Part shown: piece after piece, positions 27,060-35,887 of the stretch
Layout: every line of letters starts with the position of its first letter
Numbering within the stretch: the first letter of the stretch is position 1
Source: Ferrovibrio sp.
GTDB taxonomy: Bacteria; Pseudomonadota; Alphaproteobacteria; Ferrovibrionales; Ferrovibrionaceae
Length of the DNA stretch: 64,000 nt
NCBI RefSeq assembly: GCF_019636075.1
Contig: NZ_JAHBYG010000004.1
Span: 1 to 64,000, forward strand
Direction of reading: 5' to 3'
Position numbers and translations under genes: made by a program
The notes under the pieces: generated by a model
Seen by the model: only the letters and a program-made list of their open reading frames with translations
Database searches by the model: none
Told to the model about the DNA's origin: nothing

Positions 27060-27760
27060 TTCGGCGTGGCGGTGGCGATCAGCGTCCAGTTCGGGTCGCG
27101 CGAGCGCAAATCCCGGGCGAAGGTCCAGATATCGGTCACGCTATCCACCCGGCTGGCATCGCCGGCAATCACCACGCCGTTGCGGTCGCGGGTCACCGAA
27201 ATCAGCTCGCTATCGAATTTCACGGTCACTTCGCCGATCCGGCCATTCACCTGGCTATCGGCGAAGCTGGCATTCTTCAGGCCCACGAAGGTGGTTTCCT
27301 GCACCTCGCCCTTGCGGGCGCGATCATCGATCACCTGCTCGAAATCGGCGAAAACCTCGCGCGAGAGCATGGGTTTGAGGGTAGCTTTGTCGCCGGCGGC
27401 AAAGGCCGTGACGATCATTTCATAGGCCGCCGAAGCACCCTGCATGAAATCCACCGGATCGAAATGCGGATCGGCGGCCAGGATTTTCGCCAGTTCGGGA
27501 TAGCTCTTGGCCGGGCTGGCGGCAGGATCGGCGCCAAAGTCGGACCCGGCATCCTCGCGGCGCGGCAGCGGAATCACGTTATCCTGGGCTTCGCCGGTAT
27601 CGGCGGGGCTTTCGCTGCCCTCGGCGCCCATGGGCGGGCGGCGGCGCTGCTGCTCATGGCCGCTGCGCTGGCCCAGCACCGCGCGCAGGCGCAAGGCTAT
27701 GAAGCCGGCAATCGCGCCGAGCAGCAGAATGTCGAGAAACTGAAAACCGCCATCACCCAT
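27056..27760 (-). CDS. Tim44/TimA-like protein
   Basis: A 234-aa protein with an N-terminal membrane helix (FQFLDILLLGAIAGFIALRL), a charged linker and a Tim44/NTF2-like C-terminal domain (DPVDFMQGASAAYEMIVTAFAAGD to DIWTFARDLRS). It is the bacterial relative of the mitochondrial Tim44 import factor; in alphaproteobacteria it is thought to act at the inner membrane in protein or outer-membrane biogenesis. Start at 27760 with AGGGGAT upstream. The 301-base gap to secB (27761-28061) holds only the two divergent promoters; no gene seen. Confidence 0.9.
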   Translation of the reverse strand: MGDGGFQFLDILLLGAIAGFIALRLRAVLGQRSGHEQQRRRPPMGAEGSESPADTGEAQDNVIPLPRREDAGSDFGADPAASPAKSYPELAKILAADPHFDPVDFMQGASAAYEMIVTAFAAGDKATLKPMLSREVFADFEQVIDDRARKGEVQETTFVGLKNASFADSQVNGRIGEVTVKFDSELISVTRDRNGVVIAGDASRVDSVTDIWTFARDLRSRDPNWTLIATATPN

Positions 27761-28061
27761 GATATCCCCTGGGGGTCTGCTTGGGAATTTCCCCTGATGT
27801 TCCTGGCAGTGTAAACCTGCCCACCCCTGTGGTCCAGCATGCACGCCGCGCCTGCATGTTTTGCTTTCCCGGGGGGTCTTTCCCGGATGTAAGCAATCGG
27901 CGGGCCGATTCCAAGGGGCGGGGCGGGGTGTTCACGCAGGGTTCAGATCGACATGGCGCCTGCCGGGTTCTGGCCCACGGATTCGGCCTGCGGCCTTGTT
28001 GCAGCCCACGGTTTCATGTTAGCGGTTGCGGCCTCATTTTTCCGGAGACACGGTACCCCCC

Positions 28062-28520
28062 ATGAGCGAAGCACAAGATCAGGCCCCGCAATTCCGCCTC
28101 AACGCGCAATATGTGAAGGACCTGTCCTTCGAGCATCCGATGGCGCCGCGCACCTTCACCCTGGAGCAATCGCCGCAGATCGGCGTGAATGTGGGCACCC
28201 AGGCACAGAAGATCAGCGACAACCTGTTCGAGGTGGTGCTGCGCATCCTGGTGGAAGCCAAGATCGGCGAAGAGAATGCCTTCGTGGCCGACCTGCATTA
28301 CGGCGGGCTGTTCACCCTGGCCAATATCCCCGACGAGCATATCGAGCCGCTGCTGCTGGTGGAGGCGCCGCGCCTGCTGTTCCCGTTCGCCCGCCGCATC
28401 GTGGCCGACGTGACCCGCGATGGCGGGGTGCCGCCGCTGATGCTCGATCCGATCGACTTCGTGGCACAATACCAGCGCGGCAAGGCCGCCGAAGCCGAAG
28501 GCCAGACCGGCCAGGCCTGA
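28062..28520 (+). CDS. secB: Protein-export chaperone SecB
   Basis: A 152-aa SecB. LNAQYVKDLSFEHP at the N-terminus and VVADLHYGGLF-like sequence with EAPRLLFPFARRIVADVTRDGGVPPLMLDPIDF are diagnostic. It keeps exported precursors unfolded and hands them to SecA. Start at MSEAQD (28062). Divergent from the Tim44-like gene, as in many alphaproteobacteria. Confidence 0.97.
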   Translation: MSEAQDQAPQFRLNAQYVKDLSFEHPMAPRTFTLEQSPQIGVNVGTQAQKISDNLFEVVLRILVEAKIGEENAFVADLHYGGLFTLANIPDEHIEPLLLVEAPRLLFPFARRIVADVTRDGGVPPLMLDPIDFVAQYQRGKAAEAEGQTGQA

Positions 28521-28540
28521 AATATCCGCTAAAAGCCCTC

Positions 28541-28563
28541 ACCACCGGATTTATTCCGGTGGT
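28541..28563. repeat. Hairpin element, family C
   Basis: ACCACCGGA-TTTAT-TCCGGTGGT, a 9-bp perfect stem 21 bases after secB. A sister element with the same GGATTTATTCC core lies at 59301-59329. No T-run follows, so it is a mobile-like palindrome or a weak terminator. Confidence 0.7.
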
Positions 28564-28632
28564 CCTGGGTTCAGCATCTGCGCCCTGTCGGGCAGGCGCC
28601 CGTATTTAGAGCTCCGTTTCAGGGCCCAGTAT

Positions 28633-30756
28633 TTAGAGCCCAGTGTTTAGAGCAGTGAGCAGATCCTGCACGATCACCGGCTTGGCCACCACGCCATCGA
28701 AGCCGGCGGCTTCATAGCGCAGCACCGCCTCGGGCATCACATCGGCGGTCATCGCCAGCACGCGCGGCGGCCGGCTGCCGCTGGCCGGCTGGCGGCGCAG
28801 CGCGCGCAGGGTTTCGAAGCCATCCATATCGGGCATATGGATATCCAGCAGCACGGTCTGATAGGACTTGCCGCGCAGCTTTTCCAAAGCCACGGCGCCG
28901 CTTTCCGCCAGGTCGATCTCATAGCCGAACGGCTTGAGCAGAGCGGTCAGCGTGCGGCGGTTCACCAGGTTGTCGTCCACCACCAGCAATCTGGGCAGCA
29001 ACCTGGGCAGCAATCCGGCCTGGTCTTGCGGTTCGCCATCCGGCGTCGGCTGATGCGGCGATGGCGGCAGGGGCAATGCCTCGGCGGCAACGGAACCAGC
29101 CAGCATTTCCGCCGAAGGCTCGCGCCAGGGCAGCTCCACCCAGAACAGCGCGCCCTGGCCCTTTTCGCTGACGCAGCCGATGCGGCCATTCTGCAATTCC
29201 ACCAGCCGTTTGGTGATGGCAAGGCCGAGGCCGGTTCCGCCGAAACGCCGCGCGGTGGAGGAATCTTCCTGGCTGAAGCGTTCGAACATTTTGTATTGCG
29301 CCTCGCGGGCGATGCCCGGGCCGCTATCGCGCACTTCGATACGCAGCATCCAGCCGGTTGCCGCCTGCAGGCGATCGACGGCGATTTCCACGAAGCCGGC
29401 TTCGGTGAATTTCACCGCATTGCCCAGCAGGTTCACCAGAATCTGGCGCAGCCGCGCGGCATCGCCGAATAATCCATCGGGCAGACTGTCGGGCAGCTTC
29501 ACACGCAGCTCCAGCCCCTTGGCGGCGCAGGCCGAGGCGAACAGCATGCGCATCGCCTCGATCTGCGGTCGCAGCCGCATCGGCTCGCTGGCGATCTGCA
29601 TGCGGCCGGCTTCCAGCCGCGAATAATCCAGCACATCGTTGATCACGCCGAGCAGGCTGCTGGCGGATTCCGCGATCACGCTCACCTGTTCCGCCGCTTC
29701 CGATGAAAGCGGCTGGTTTTTCAACGCCTGCGCCATGCCCAGCACGCCGTTCATCGGCGTGCGGATTTCGTGGCTCATGGTGGCGAGGAATTCGCTCTTG
29801 GCCGCCGCCAGCCGTTCGGCGCGCGCGGTCTGTTCCTGCAATTGCATGTTCAGCGAACCCAGGGCGCGCACGCGGCGATCTTCCGCCTGCAACAGCCGGC
29901 GCGCGGTGAACACCGTGCCGGCGGCCAGCAACAGAATCGCCACCGAACACACCGCCACCAGCCAGGACAGATCGTTCCATTGCTGCATCGCCTGGGCCAT
30001 CGGCCGCGAAGCCAGGATGGTCAGCCGGTCATCGAACAGCCGGCGCGCCGCCAGGATGCGTGTCTCGCCGCCCATGCCCAGCGCATAGATTCCGGCGGCC
30101 TTCTGGCGGTTGGGTTCCTGCTGCAGATAATCCAGCACCGGCAGGGCGGGAATCGCGGCGCCGATTTCGTCCGGCCGCATCGGATAGCTCACCACCACGC
30201 GCATGTCGCTATAGATCAGCGTGATGCAATCATCGCCTTCATGGTCGGCGGAAAAGCCATCGGCGAAACGGTCGGGATCCACCACCGAGGTGATCACCGC
30301 CTTCAGCCTGCCGGTTTCGTCGCGCACCGGCATCGACATGGAAATCTGCCACATGCCATCCACCTTGTTGCTCACCGGGCCGCCCAGGAAAAACGGCTGG
30401 CGGGCGCCATCGAGGAACAGGCGGATATAATCGCGGTCGGCAAGCTGCACCTGCGGCGCCGGGTTGGACCGCGAAGAATGGATCAGGTTGCCTTGATCGT
30501 CGGTGATGCCCAGGCTGCGGATATGCGGGGTTTCCAGCTCCAGCCGGCGCAACTCGTTATGGATGGCGCGGTCGTCGTTGCCTTCCATGCGATAGAGCAG
30601 CACCAGTTTTTCCAAAGTGGCGCGCAGGCCCAGCATCACGGTTTCGATCTGCTGGCCATGGATCTGGGCGCGGCGTTCCATGCGCACCACCTCGTCGGCC
30701 TCCACCTGCGGCCGCAACACGGCATGCACATAGAAGTTCACCGCCCCCACCAGCAA
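28633..30756 (-). CDS. Hybrid sensor histidine kinase/response regulator
   Basis: About 707 aa. An N-terminal membrane segment, a periplasmic double-PAS (dCache-like) sensor to about residue 260, a second membrane helix (WLVAVCSVAILLLAAG), then HisKA with phospho-acceptor His near 328 in ATMSHEIRTPMNG, HATPase with NLLGNAVKFTE and GTGLGLAI, and a receiver domain with Asp near 635 in LLDIHMPDMDG. The start is doubtful: the frame is open upstream to a TAG near 30910 but has no ATG or GTG, while the first membrane helix (RLLLVLFALAIALLVGAVNF) begins ahead of the TTG at 30756. No cognate output gene is adjacent, but a PAS protein is divergent. Confidence 0.88.
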   Translation of the reverse strand: MLVGAVNFYVHAVLRPQVEADEVVRMERRAQIHGQQIETVMLGLRATLEKLVLLYRMEGNDDRAIHNELRRLELETPHIRSLGITDDQGNLIHSSRSNPAPQVQLADRDYIRLFLDGARQPFFLGGPVSNKVDGMWQISMSMPVRDETGRLKAVITSVVDPDRFADGFSADHEGDDCITLIYSDMRVVVSYPMRPDEIGAAIPALPVLDYLQQEPNRQKAAGIYALGMGGETRILAARRLFDDRLTILASRPMAQAMQQWNDLSWLVAVCSVAILLLAAGTVFTARRLLQAEDRRVRALGSLNMQLQEQTARAERLAAAKSEFLATMSHEIRTPMNGVLGMAQALKNQPLSSEAAEQVSVIAESASSLLGVINDVLDYSRLEAGRMQIASEPMRLRPQIEAMRMLFASACAAKGLELRVKLPDSLPDGLFGDAARLRQILVNLLGNAVKFTEAGFVEIAVDRLQAATGWMLRIEVRDSGPGIAREAQYKMFERFSQEDSSTARRFGGTGLGLAITKRLVELQNGRIGCVSEKGQGALFWVELPWREPSAEMLAGSVAAEALPLPPSPHQPTPDGEPQDQAGLLPRLLPRLLVVDDNLVNRRTLTALLKPFGYEIDLAESGAVALEKLRGKSYQTVLLDIHMPDMDGFETLRALRRQPASGSRPPRVLAMTADVMPEAVLRYEAAGFDGVVAKPVIVQDLLTALNTGL

Positions 30757-30981
30757 TGCGATAGCCAGCGCGAACAGGACAAGCAGCAGGCGGGACTGTG
30801 TGAATGCTCCTGGAGTTTGGCCTGGGGCTGGCCGCGAACCGGCTACCGGACCGGTTGCCGAACTGCCCAGAAACTGGCATGGCGGAAAACAGCTTGCAAC
30901 CTAACTTTTTGCTCCGGTTGGCCATTCCTCGTCCCGGCATGCATATTGCCTGTTGCCGGCGCTTGGCGGATACTTGCCGGC

Positions 30982-31521
30982 ATGGTGGAAGATCTCGACG
31001 GCAAGATCGCGCGCTCCGACCATCCCCGCATGCTGGGGACCGGGTTTCTGGATATCTGCTCCAGCCGGGTGAAACGCGCCTTCGGCTATTGGGACGGCCT
31101 GCGCGGCAGCCGCATCATGCCCGCCCGCGCCGATATCGACCCGCTGCAAATCCCCGATCTGCTGCCTTTCGTGGTGCTGACCGAAGTGCTGCAAGAACCG
31201 CCCTGGCTGCGCTATCGCCTGGTGGGCACGCGGCAGGTGCAGATGCGCGGCTTCGACCCCACCGGCAGGGCGGTGGCCGGCAACCATATCGGGCATCATC
31301 TGCCGTCAGACACGGTTGATGAGGTGTTGCTCAACTACTGGATCGTGATCGGCAAGCGCTGTCCGGTCTATGATTACAATTCCGTGCTGGGCCCCACCCT
31401 GGATAGCGGCTCGCTGGATATCGGCCAGGTGCGCGAACGCGGCACCCTGCTGCTGCCGCTGGGCCAGGATGGCGAAACCGTCGACATGGTCTTCTGCATC
31501 GCCGACGTGGATCACGCCTGA
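30982..31521 (+). CDS. PAS_5-type (PF07310) PAS-domain protein
   Basis: A 179-aa single-domain protein. The PAS_5 core runs from VKRAFGYWDGLRGSRIMPARADIDPLQIPDLLPFVVL-like sequence through WLRYRLVGTRQVQMRG to LLPLGQDGETVDMVF. This family is common in Rhodospirillales as short stand-alone PAS proteins; the ligand is unknown. ATG at 30982 with a weak GGA upstream. Divergent from the histidine kinase, which may be its partner by position only. Confidence 0.82.
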   Translation: MVEDLDGKIARSDHPRMLGTGFLDICSSRVKRAFGYWDGLRGSRIMPARADIDPLQIPDLLPFVVLTEVLQEPPWLRYRLVGTRQVQMRGFDPTGRAVAGNHIGHHLPSDTVDEVLLNYWIVIGKRCPVYDYNSVLGPTLDSGSLDIGQVRERGTLLLPLGQDGETVDMVFCIADVDHA

Positions 31522-31566
31522 TCACATCCAAGCTTGGCCCGCTCTCCAGGGTGGTGCGGGCGGCTT

Positions 31567-32250
31567 TCAGTTCAGCCAGATCGGTTCTTTCAGCTTGGCG
31601 ATGAATTTTTCATGGGCCGCCAATTCATCGGGCGGCACGCTATGGGGCCGCACCGGCCGCGCCGGGCCGCGCGGTGCCAGCAAGGCAGCCGCCGCCGCCG
31701 CATCGTCGCCATCGCCGGCCAGGCCCAGGCCCTGCTGCCGGCCGCCCACCAGTTCCAGATAGACCTCGGCCAGCAATTCGGCATCCAGCAGCGCGCCATG
31801 CTTGATGCGGGCGGAATTGTCGATGTTGAAGCGTTTGCACAGCGCATCCAGCGAAGCCTGCGCGCCGGGAAATTTGCGCCGTGCCATCTGCACCGTGTCG
31901 ATGGCGCGATCGAAAGCCAGAATCTGCCGGCCGGCGCGCTTCAATTCGGCATTCAGAAACGCCATGTCGAACGCCGCGTTATGGATCACCAGCTTGGTAT
32001 CCTCGCCGATGAATTTCAGGAATTCGTCGGCGATCTCGGCAAACAGCGGCTTGTCGGACAGGAATTCCTGCGACAATCCATGCACCTTGAAGGCCTCTTC
32101 CGGCATGTCGCGCTGGGGATTGCAGTATTTATGCAGATGCCGGCCGGTGGGAATGTGGTTCACCAACTCGATGCAGCCCAGTTCCACCAGCCTGTCGCCG
32201 CCATCGGCGTTGAAGCCGGTGGTTTCGGTATCCAGCACGATCTCACGCAT
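31567..32250 (-). CDS. dnaQ: DNA polymerase III epsilon subunit
   Basis: A 227-aa DEDD 3'-5' proofreading exonuclease. ExoI has D7 and E9 in LDTETTG, ExoII is [13 protein letters not shown] and ExoIII is [19 protein letters not shown] with the catalytic His and Asp. The C-terminal tail, Pro/Ala-rich then [13 protein letters not shown], should contact the alpha subunit. The ATG overlaps the coaE stop by 8 bp. Confidence 0.96.
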   Translation of the reverse strand: MREIVLDTETTGFNADGGDRLVELGCIELVNHIPTGRHLHKYCNPQRDMPEEAFKVHGLSQEFLSDKPLFAEIADEFLKFIGEDTKLVIHNAAFDMAFLNAELKRAGRQILAFDRAIDTVQMARRKFPGAQASLDALCKRFNIDNSARIKHGALLDAELLAEVYLELVGGRQQGLGLAGDGDDAAAAAALLAPRGPARPVRPHSVPPDELAAHEKFIAKLKEPIWLN

Positions 32251-32851
32251 GATGCGTTGCCTCCTTGCGCAGCCTGTGCACCAAAGCCGCCACTTGTTTT
32301 TCGGTTTCCGCCACCGGCAGGCCGGTATCGATCACCGTATCGGCCAGCCGGCGCTTTTCGGCATCGGGCACCTGCTTGGCCAGGATGGCGGCGAATTTTT
32401 CTTCCGTCATGCCCGGCCGGGCCAGCACGCGGGCGCGCTGCATGTCGGCCGGCGCGCTCACCACCGCCACATGATCCACGCCGTCGCGGCCGCGTCCCTC
32501 GAATAGCAGCGGAATATCCAGCAGCACCACGGCTTCGCCGCGGCCTTCCGCATCCTGCAGAAAGCGCTGGCGCATCTCGCCCACCAGCGGATGCACGATG
32601 GCCTCGATCCGCTTCAGCGCCGCCGCATCGGCCAGCATATGGCGCACCAGCACCGCGCGGTCGATACCGCCGGCTGGCGTATGCGCATCGGGAAAGGCCG
32701 CCAGCATCGGTGCCACCGCCGCGCCGCCCGGGGCATAGAGTTCATGCACCGCCGCATCGGCATCGAAAACCGGCACGCCCAGCGATGTGAACATCGCCGC
32801 CACGGTGGATTTGCCCATGCCGATGGACCCCGTCAATGCCAGCTTGATCAT
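32243..32851 (-). CDS. coaE: Dephospho-CoA kinase
   Basis: A 202-aa P-loop kinase, last step of coenzyme A synthesis. GSIGMGKST is the P-loop (8-16), followed by [12 protein letters not shown] and [43 protein letters not shown] is the usual C-terminal part. It overlaps dnaQ and, unusually, its start overlaps the stop of an inserted vapC by 4 bp. Confidence 0.96.
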   Translation of the reverse strand: MIKLALTGSIGMGKSTVAAMFTSLGVPVFDADAAVHELYAPGGAAVAPMLAAFPDAHTPAGGIDRAVLVRHMLADAAALKRIEAIVHPLVGEMRQRFLQDAEGRGEAVVLLDIPLLFEGRGRDGVDHVAVVSAPADMQRARVLARPGMTEEKFAAILAKQVPDAEKRRLADTVIDTGLPVAETEKQVAALVHRLRKEATHHA

Positions 32852-33219
32852 GCAGACAGCACTTTCACATCGTAGCGACGAAATTGCCGGTCGCTGCTGG
32901 CAAGCGTCAGATTCTCCACGCGTGCCTGAGCGATAAGCATACGATCGAAGGGATCGCGATGCAGCAGCGGCAGTGTTTTATATTCAGCAATATGGGCGCG
33001 CTCTATGGGCAGCAACTCAATCCCCAAAGCCAGCATCTGCTGATCCATGTCCAGTGGTAATTTCAATTTACCCAGGCCGGATTTGATCGCGGTTTCCCAT
33101 AGCGACGCCATGCTTACGACCAGATCGTTTGCCGTATCGCCAAGAATACGGGCCATGGAGACGGACAAAGTGCCTTCCATGCTGTGAATCAGCACATTGG
33201 TATCGAGCAGATAGCGCAT
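32848..33219 (-). CDS. vapC: VapC-type PIN-domain toxin
   Basis: A 123-aa PIN-domain RNase toxin. Acidic residues D6 (LLDTNVLIHS), E42 (LWETAIK), D89/D92 (HRDPFDRMLIAQA) and D110 match the catalytic set. It is intact. It lies between coaE and aroE, 13 bases after its antitoxin gene, and its stop overlaps the coaE start (ATGA), so coaE translation may be coupled to the toxin. Confidence 0.92.
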   Translation of the reverse strand: MRYLLDTNVLIHSMEGTLSVSMARILGDTANDLVVSMASLWETAIKSGLGKLKLPLDMDQQMLALGIELLPIERAHIAEYKTLPLLHRDPFDRMLIAQARVENLTLASSDRQFRRYDVKVLSA

Positions 33220-33232
33220 GCATCAAACCGTG

Positions 33233-33499
33233 TCAGACATCACCATCTGGAAAAATCTTGCTGTTGTAGAAATCCTCGGCGATCTCGCGATCCACCGCAT
33301 CCATATCGGGCGCCATCCAGACCTTGCCGGCCCAGGCTCCGAATTGCCGCCGGCGCGGCTTCTCATCCGCCTGCACTGGCACCAGCCGCACCTCCGGCTG
33401 GCCGGCGCGCGCGATGATCACCTCCTCGCCCTGCTTGGCGGCGGCGATCAGCTTGGACAGATTGGTTTTCGCCTCGTGGATATTGGCCTTGATGGTCAT
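33233..33499 (-). CDS. vapB: Phd/YefM-type antitoxin of VapBC
   Basis: An 88-aa antitoxin: the N-terminal Phd/YefM DNA-binding core IHEAKTNLSKLIAAAKQGEEVIIARAGQPEVRLVPV, then a Lys/Arg-rich toxin-binding tail (KPRRRQFGAWAGKVWMAPD) ending in DFYNSKIFPDG. It neutralises the downstream VapC and should repress the shared promoter through the TTAGCTAA repeats just upstream. Confidence 0.92.
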   Translation of the reverse strand: MTIKANIHEAKTNLSKLIAAAKQGEEVIIARAGQPEVRLVPVQADEKPRRRQFGAWAGKVWMAPDMDAVDREIAEDFYNSKIFPDGDV

Positions 33500-33512
33500 T
33501 GCCAGACTCCTG

Positions 33513-33546
33513 CTTAGCTAAGTTAGCTAAGCTAGGTTAGCTAAGC
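33513..33546 (-). promoter_or_regulatory. TTAGCTAA repeat array, candidate VapB operator
   Basis: Three copies of the palindrome TTAGCTAA at 33514-33521, 33523-33530 and 33537-33544, 15-45 bases upstream of vapB and just after the aroE stop. The A+T-rich block stands out from the flanking G+C-rich genes. Confidence 0.65.
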
Positions 33547-33550
33547 AAGT

Positions 33551-34408
33551 TCAATCCGCCAGCACCGCCTCCCGCAGGCCGGGCGTCACCTCGGGCCATT
33601 GGCCGAACCAGGCGGCAAAGCCCGGCCGGCCCTGATGCAGCAGCATGCCCAGGCCATCCACCACCGGATTGCCGCGCGCCCGGGCGGCGGCCAGCAGCCC
33701 GGTTTCCAGCGGGGCATAGACGATATCGGTCACCAGCGCCTGGATGGGCAGGGCATCCAGGGCGATATCCAGCGCCGGCTGGCCGCTCATGCCCAGGCTG
33801 GTGGTATTCACCAGCAGGCCGGCGCCGTCCAGCAGGTCCGCGCGGTCCTCCCAGGCGCCGATGCTAACGCGCGGATCGTCCAGCGCCTTGGCCAGCGCTT
33901 CGGCGCGTTCCGGGCTGCGATTGATGATGGTCAGAGCCGGCAGGCCGGCATCCAGCAGCGCCACGCAGATCGCCCGCGCGCTGCCGCCTGCCCCCAGCAC
34001 CAGGCCAGGCCAGGCCGATGGCTGCCATTGCGGCTGGCTTTCGCGCAGATTCTGCAAAAAGCCGTAGCCATCGGTATTCTGCCCGAACAGGCTGCCATCC
34101 TCGCGCAGGATCAGCGTATTGGCGGCGCCGATGCGTTTGGCGGCATGGTCGATCTCGTCCAGAAACGGCAGCACAGCCTGCTTATGCGGAATGGTGACAT
34201 TCACGCCGCGAAAATTCTCCGCCTGGCCGCTGCGTTTCAGTTCCTGCAAAAACCCGCCCAGATCTTCCGGCGGCAGCGGCAGCAGATCGTAGCGGCCCGG
34301 CAGGCCGTATTGCTTTAGCCAATAGCCATGCAGCCTGGGCGAACGCGAATGCTGCACCGGCCAGCCGATCACGCCGGCGCGCGGCGCCAGGATATCGTCC
34401 TCGCTCAT
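33551..34408 (-). CDS. aroE: Shikimate dehydrogenase
   Basis: A 285-aa NADP-dependent shikimate dehydrogenase. GWPVQHSRSPRLHGYW binds shikimate, catalytic K76 is in NVTIPHKQ, then NTDGYGF and the nucleotide loop VLGAGGSARAI. NRSPERAEAL fits NADP preference. The ATG overlaps the maf stop by 4 bp. Confidence 0.96.
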   Translation of the reverse strand: MSEDDILAPRAGVIGWPVQHSRSPRLHGYWLKQYGLPGRYDLLPLPPEDLGGFLQELKRSGQAENFRGVNVTIPHKQAVLPFLDEIDHAAKRIGAANTLILREDGSLFGQNTDGYGFLQNLRESQPQWQPSAWPGLVLGAGGSARAICVALLDAGLPALTIINRSPERAEALAKALDDPRVSIGAWEDRADLLDGAGLLVNTTSLGMSGQPALDIALDALPIQALVTDIVYAPLETGLLAAARARGNPVVDGLGMLLHQGRPGFAAWFGQWPEVTPGLREAVLAD

Positions 34409-34998
34409 GCCCGCACCTCGTTATTGGCGCGCAGGAAATCCAGCAGCGGCAATAACGGCAGCCCCAGGATGGTGAAGTAATCGCCCTGGATACGCGAAAA
34501 AAGCTGCACGCCGATATCCTCCAGCCGATAGGCACCCACCGATGCCAGGATGCTGTCGCCGGCCTGCGCCAGATAGGCTTCCAGGAAATCGTCGGAAAAA
34601 TCCCGCATGGTCATGCGCGCGGTTTCCACATGATGCCACACCACGCCGCCATCGCGGCCCACGGTGATGGCGGAATGCAGATGATGGGTCTTGCCGCGCA
34701 GGCTGCGCAATTGCGTGCGCGCAGCCGCGATATCCGCCGGTTTGTCGAACCATGCGCCGTCGCAGGCCAGCATCTGGTCGCAGCCGATCACGAAACTGCG
34801 GTCGCCGATCACGGAGGCGCGGCGCATCTTCAATTCGGCCAAGGTTTCCGCCACCCGCTCGGGCGGCGCGCCCTCGGCTTTCAACGACAGCTTGATCTCG
34901 TCTTCATCCACCCGGGCCGGGCGGATTTCCACATCCAGGCCGGCATTGCGCAGCATGGCGGCGCGGGCGGGACTGGCCGATGCCAATACAAGGGTCAT
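34405..34998 (-). CDS. maf: Maf-family nucleotide pyrophosphatase
   Basis: A 197-aa Maf/YceF protein, a house-cleaning nucleoside triphosphate pyrophosphatase. LVLASASPARAAMLRNAGL is the N-terminal signature with the SxSPxR motif; VIGCDQML and SVGAYRLEDIG follow. It starts at 34998, one base after the ppsR stop; a longer frame to 35115 lies in ppsR. Confidence 0.94.
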   Translation of the reverse strand: MTLVLASASPARAAMLRNAGLDVEIRPARVDEDEIKLSLKAEGAPPERVAETLAELKMRRASVIGDRSFVIGCDQMLACDGAWFDKPADIAAARTQLRSLRGKTHHLHSAITVGRDGGVVWHHVETARMTMRDFSDDFLEAYLAQAGDSILASVGAYRLEDIGVQLFSRIQGDYFTILGLPLLPLLDFLRANNEVRA

Positions 34999-34999
34999 G

Positions 35000-35887
35000 T
35001 CATGCTTCGTCTTCGGTATGGGCGTTTTTTTCTTCGCGCCGGTTATACAGATTGAGAATCGCGGCGGCGGTTTCCTCGATCGAGCGACGCGACACGTCGA
35101 TGATCGGCCAGCCATGGCGGGCGCAGAGCTTGCGCGCCTCGGCCACTTCGGCGCGCACCTGTTCGATATCCACGTAATCGGTTTCGGTGGTCTGGTTCAG
35201 GCTGAGCAGCCGATTGCGGCGCACCATCACCAGGCGGTCGGGCGAAGTGGTGAGGCCCACCACCAGCGGCTCTTTGCTGCGCAGCAATTCCTCCGGCAGC
35301 GACAGGCCGGGCACGATGGGAATATTGGCGGTTTTGAATCCGCGATTGGCGAGATAGATCGAGGTGGGGGTTTTCGACGTGCGCGACACGCCCACCAGCA
35401 CGATATCCGCCTTGTCGATATCATCGGTATGCTGGCCATCGTCATGGGCGATGGTGAAATGCATGGCATCGATGCGGGCGAAATATTCCGCGTCCAGCTC
35501 ATGCTGGCGGCCGGGCTGGTTCTTGGCCTTCTCGCCGAAATATTTGCCCACCGCCAGGATCACCGGATCCAGCACCGCCAGATAGGGAATGCGATGCTTG
35601 CCGCAATGGCGCACCAATATGTCGCGCAGGTTGGGATCCACGATGGTGAACAGCACCAGGCCGCCGATCTTGGTGATGGATTCCACCACGCGCTCCATCT
35701 GCGCCGCCGTGCGCACCAGCGCCCAGCTATGGGTTTCCACTTCCTCGTTGGAGGTCTGGAACTGCACCATGGCGGCGGTGGCCACCGATTTCAGGGTTTC
35801 GCCGGTGGCATCCGATACCAGATGGATATGCGGCCGGCGCGGCAATGTGGGCTGCGGACTCATCTGGCTACCGGTATCCTGACGCAT
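35000..35887 (-). CDS. ppsR: Pyruvate phosphate dikinase/PEP synthase regulatory protein (UPF0085)
   Basis: A 295-aa DUF299/UPF0085 protein, a bifunctional ADP/Pi-dependent kinase and phosphorylase that switches PPDK or PEP synthase. HLVSDATGETLKSVA, the P-loop-like GVSRTSKTPTSIYLANRG and CARHGWPIIDVSRRSIEETA are diagnostic. MSPQPT at 35863 is an alternative start. This is the relative of Rickettsia RP001, the gene that flanks oriC on the side opposite hemE; the same arrangement is seen here. Confidence 0.93.
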   Translation of the reverse strand: MRQDTGSQMSPQPTLPRRPHIHLVSDATGETLKSVATAAMVQFQTSNEEVETHSWALVRTAAQMERVVESITKIGGLVLFTIVDPNLRDILVRHCGKHRIPYLAVLDPVILAVGKYFGEKAKNQPGRQHELDAEYFARIDAMHFTIAHDDGQHTDDIDKADIVLVGVSRTSKTPTSIYLANRGFKTANIPIVPGLSLPEELLRSKEPLVVGLTTSPDRLVMVRRNRLLSLNQTTETDYVDIEQVRAEVAEARKLCARHGWPIIDVSRRSIEETAAAILNLYNRREEKNAHTEDEA

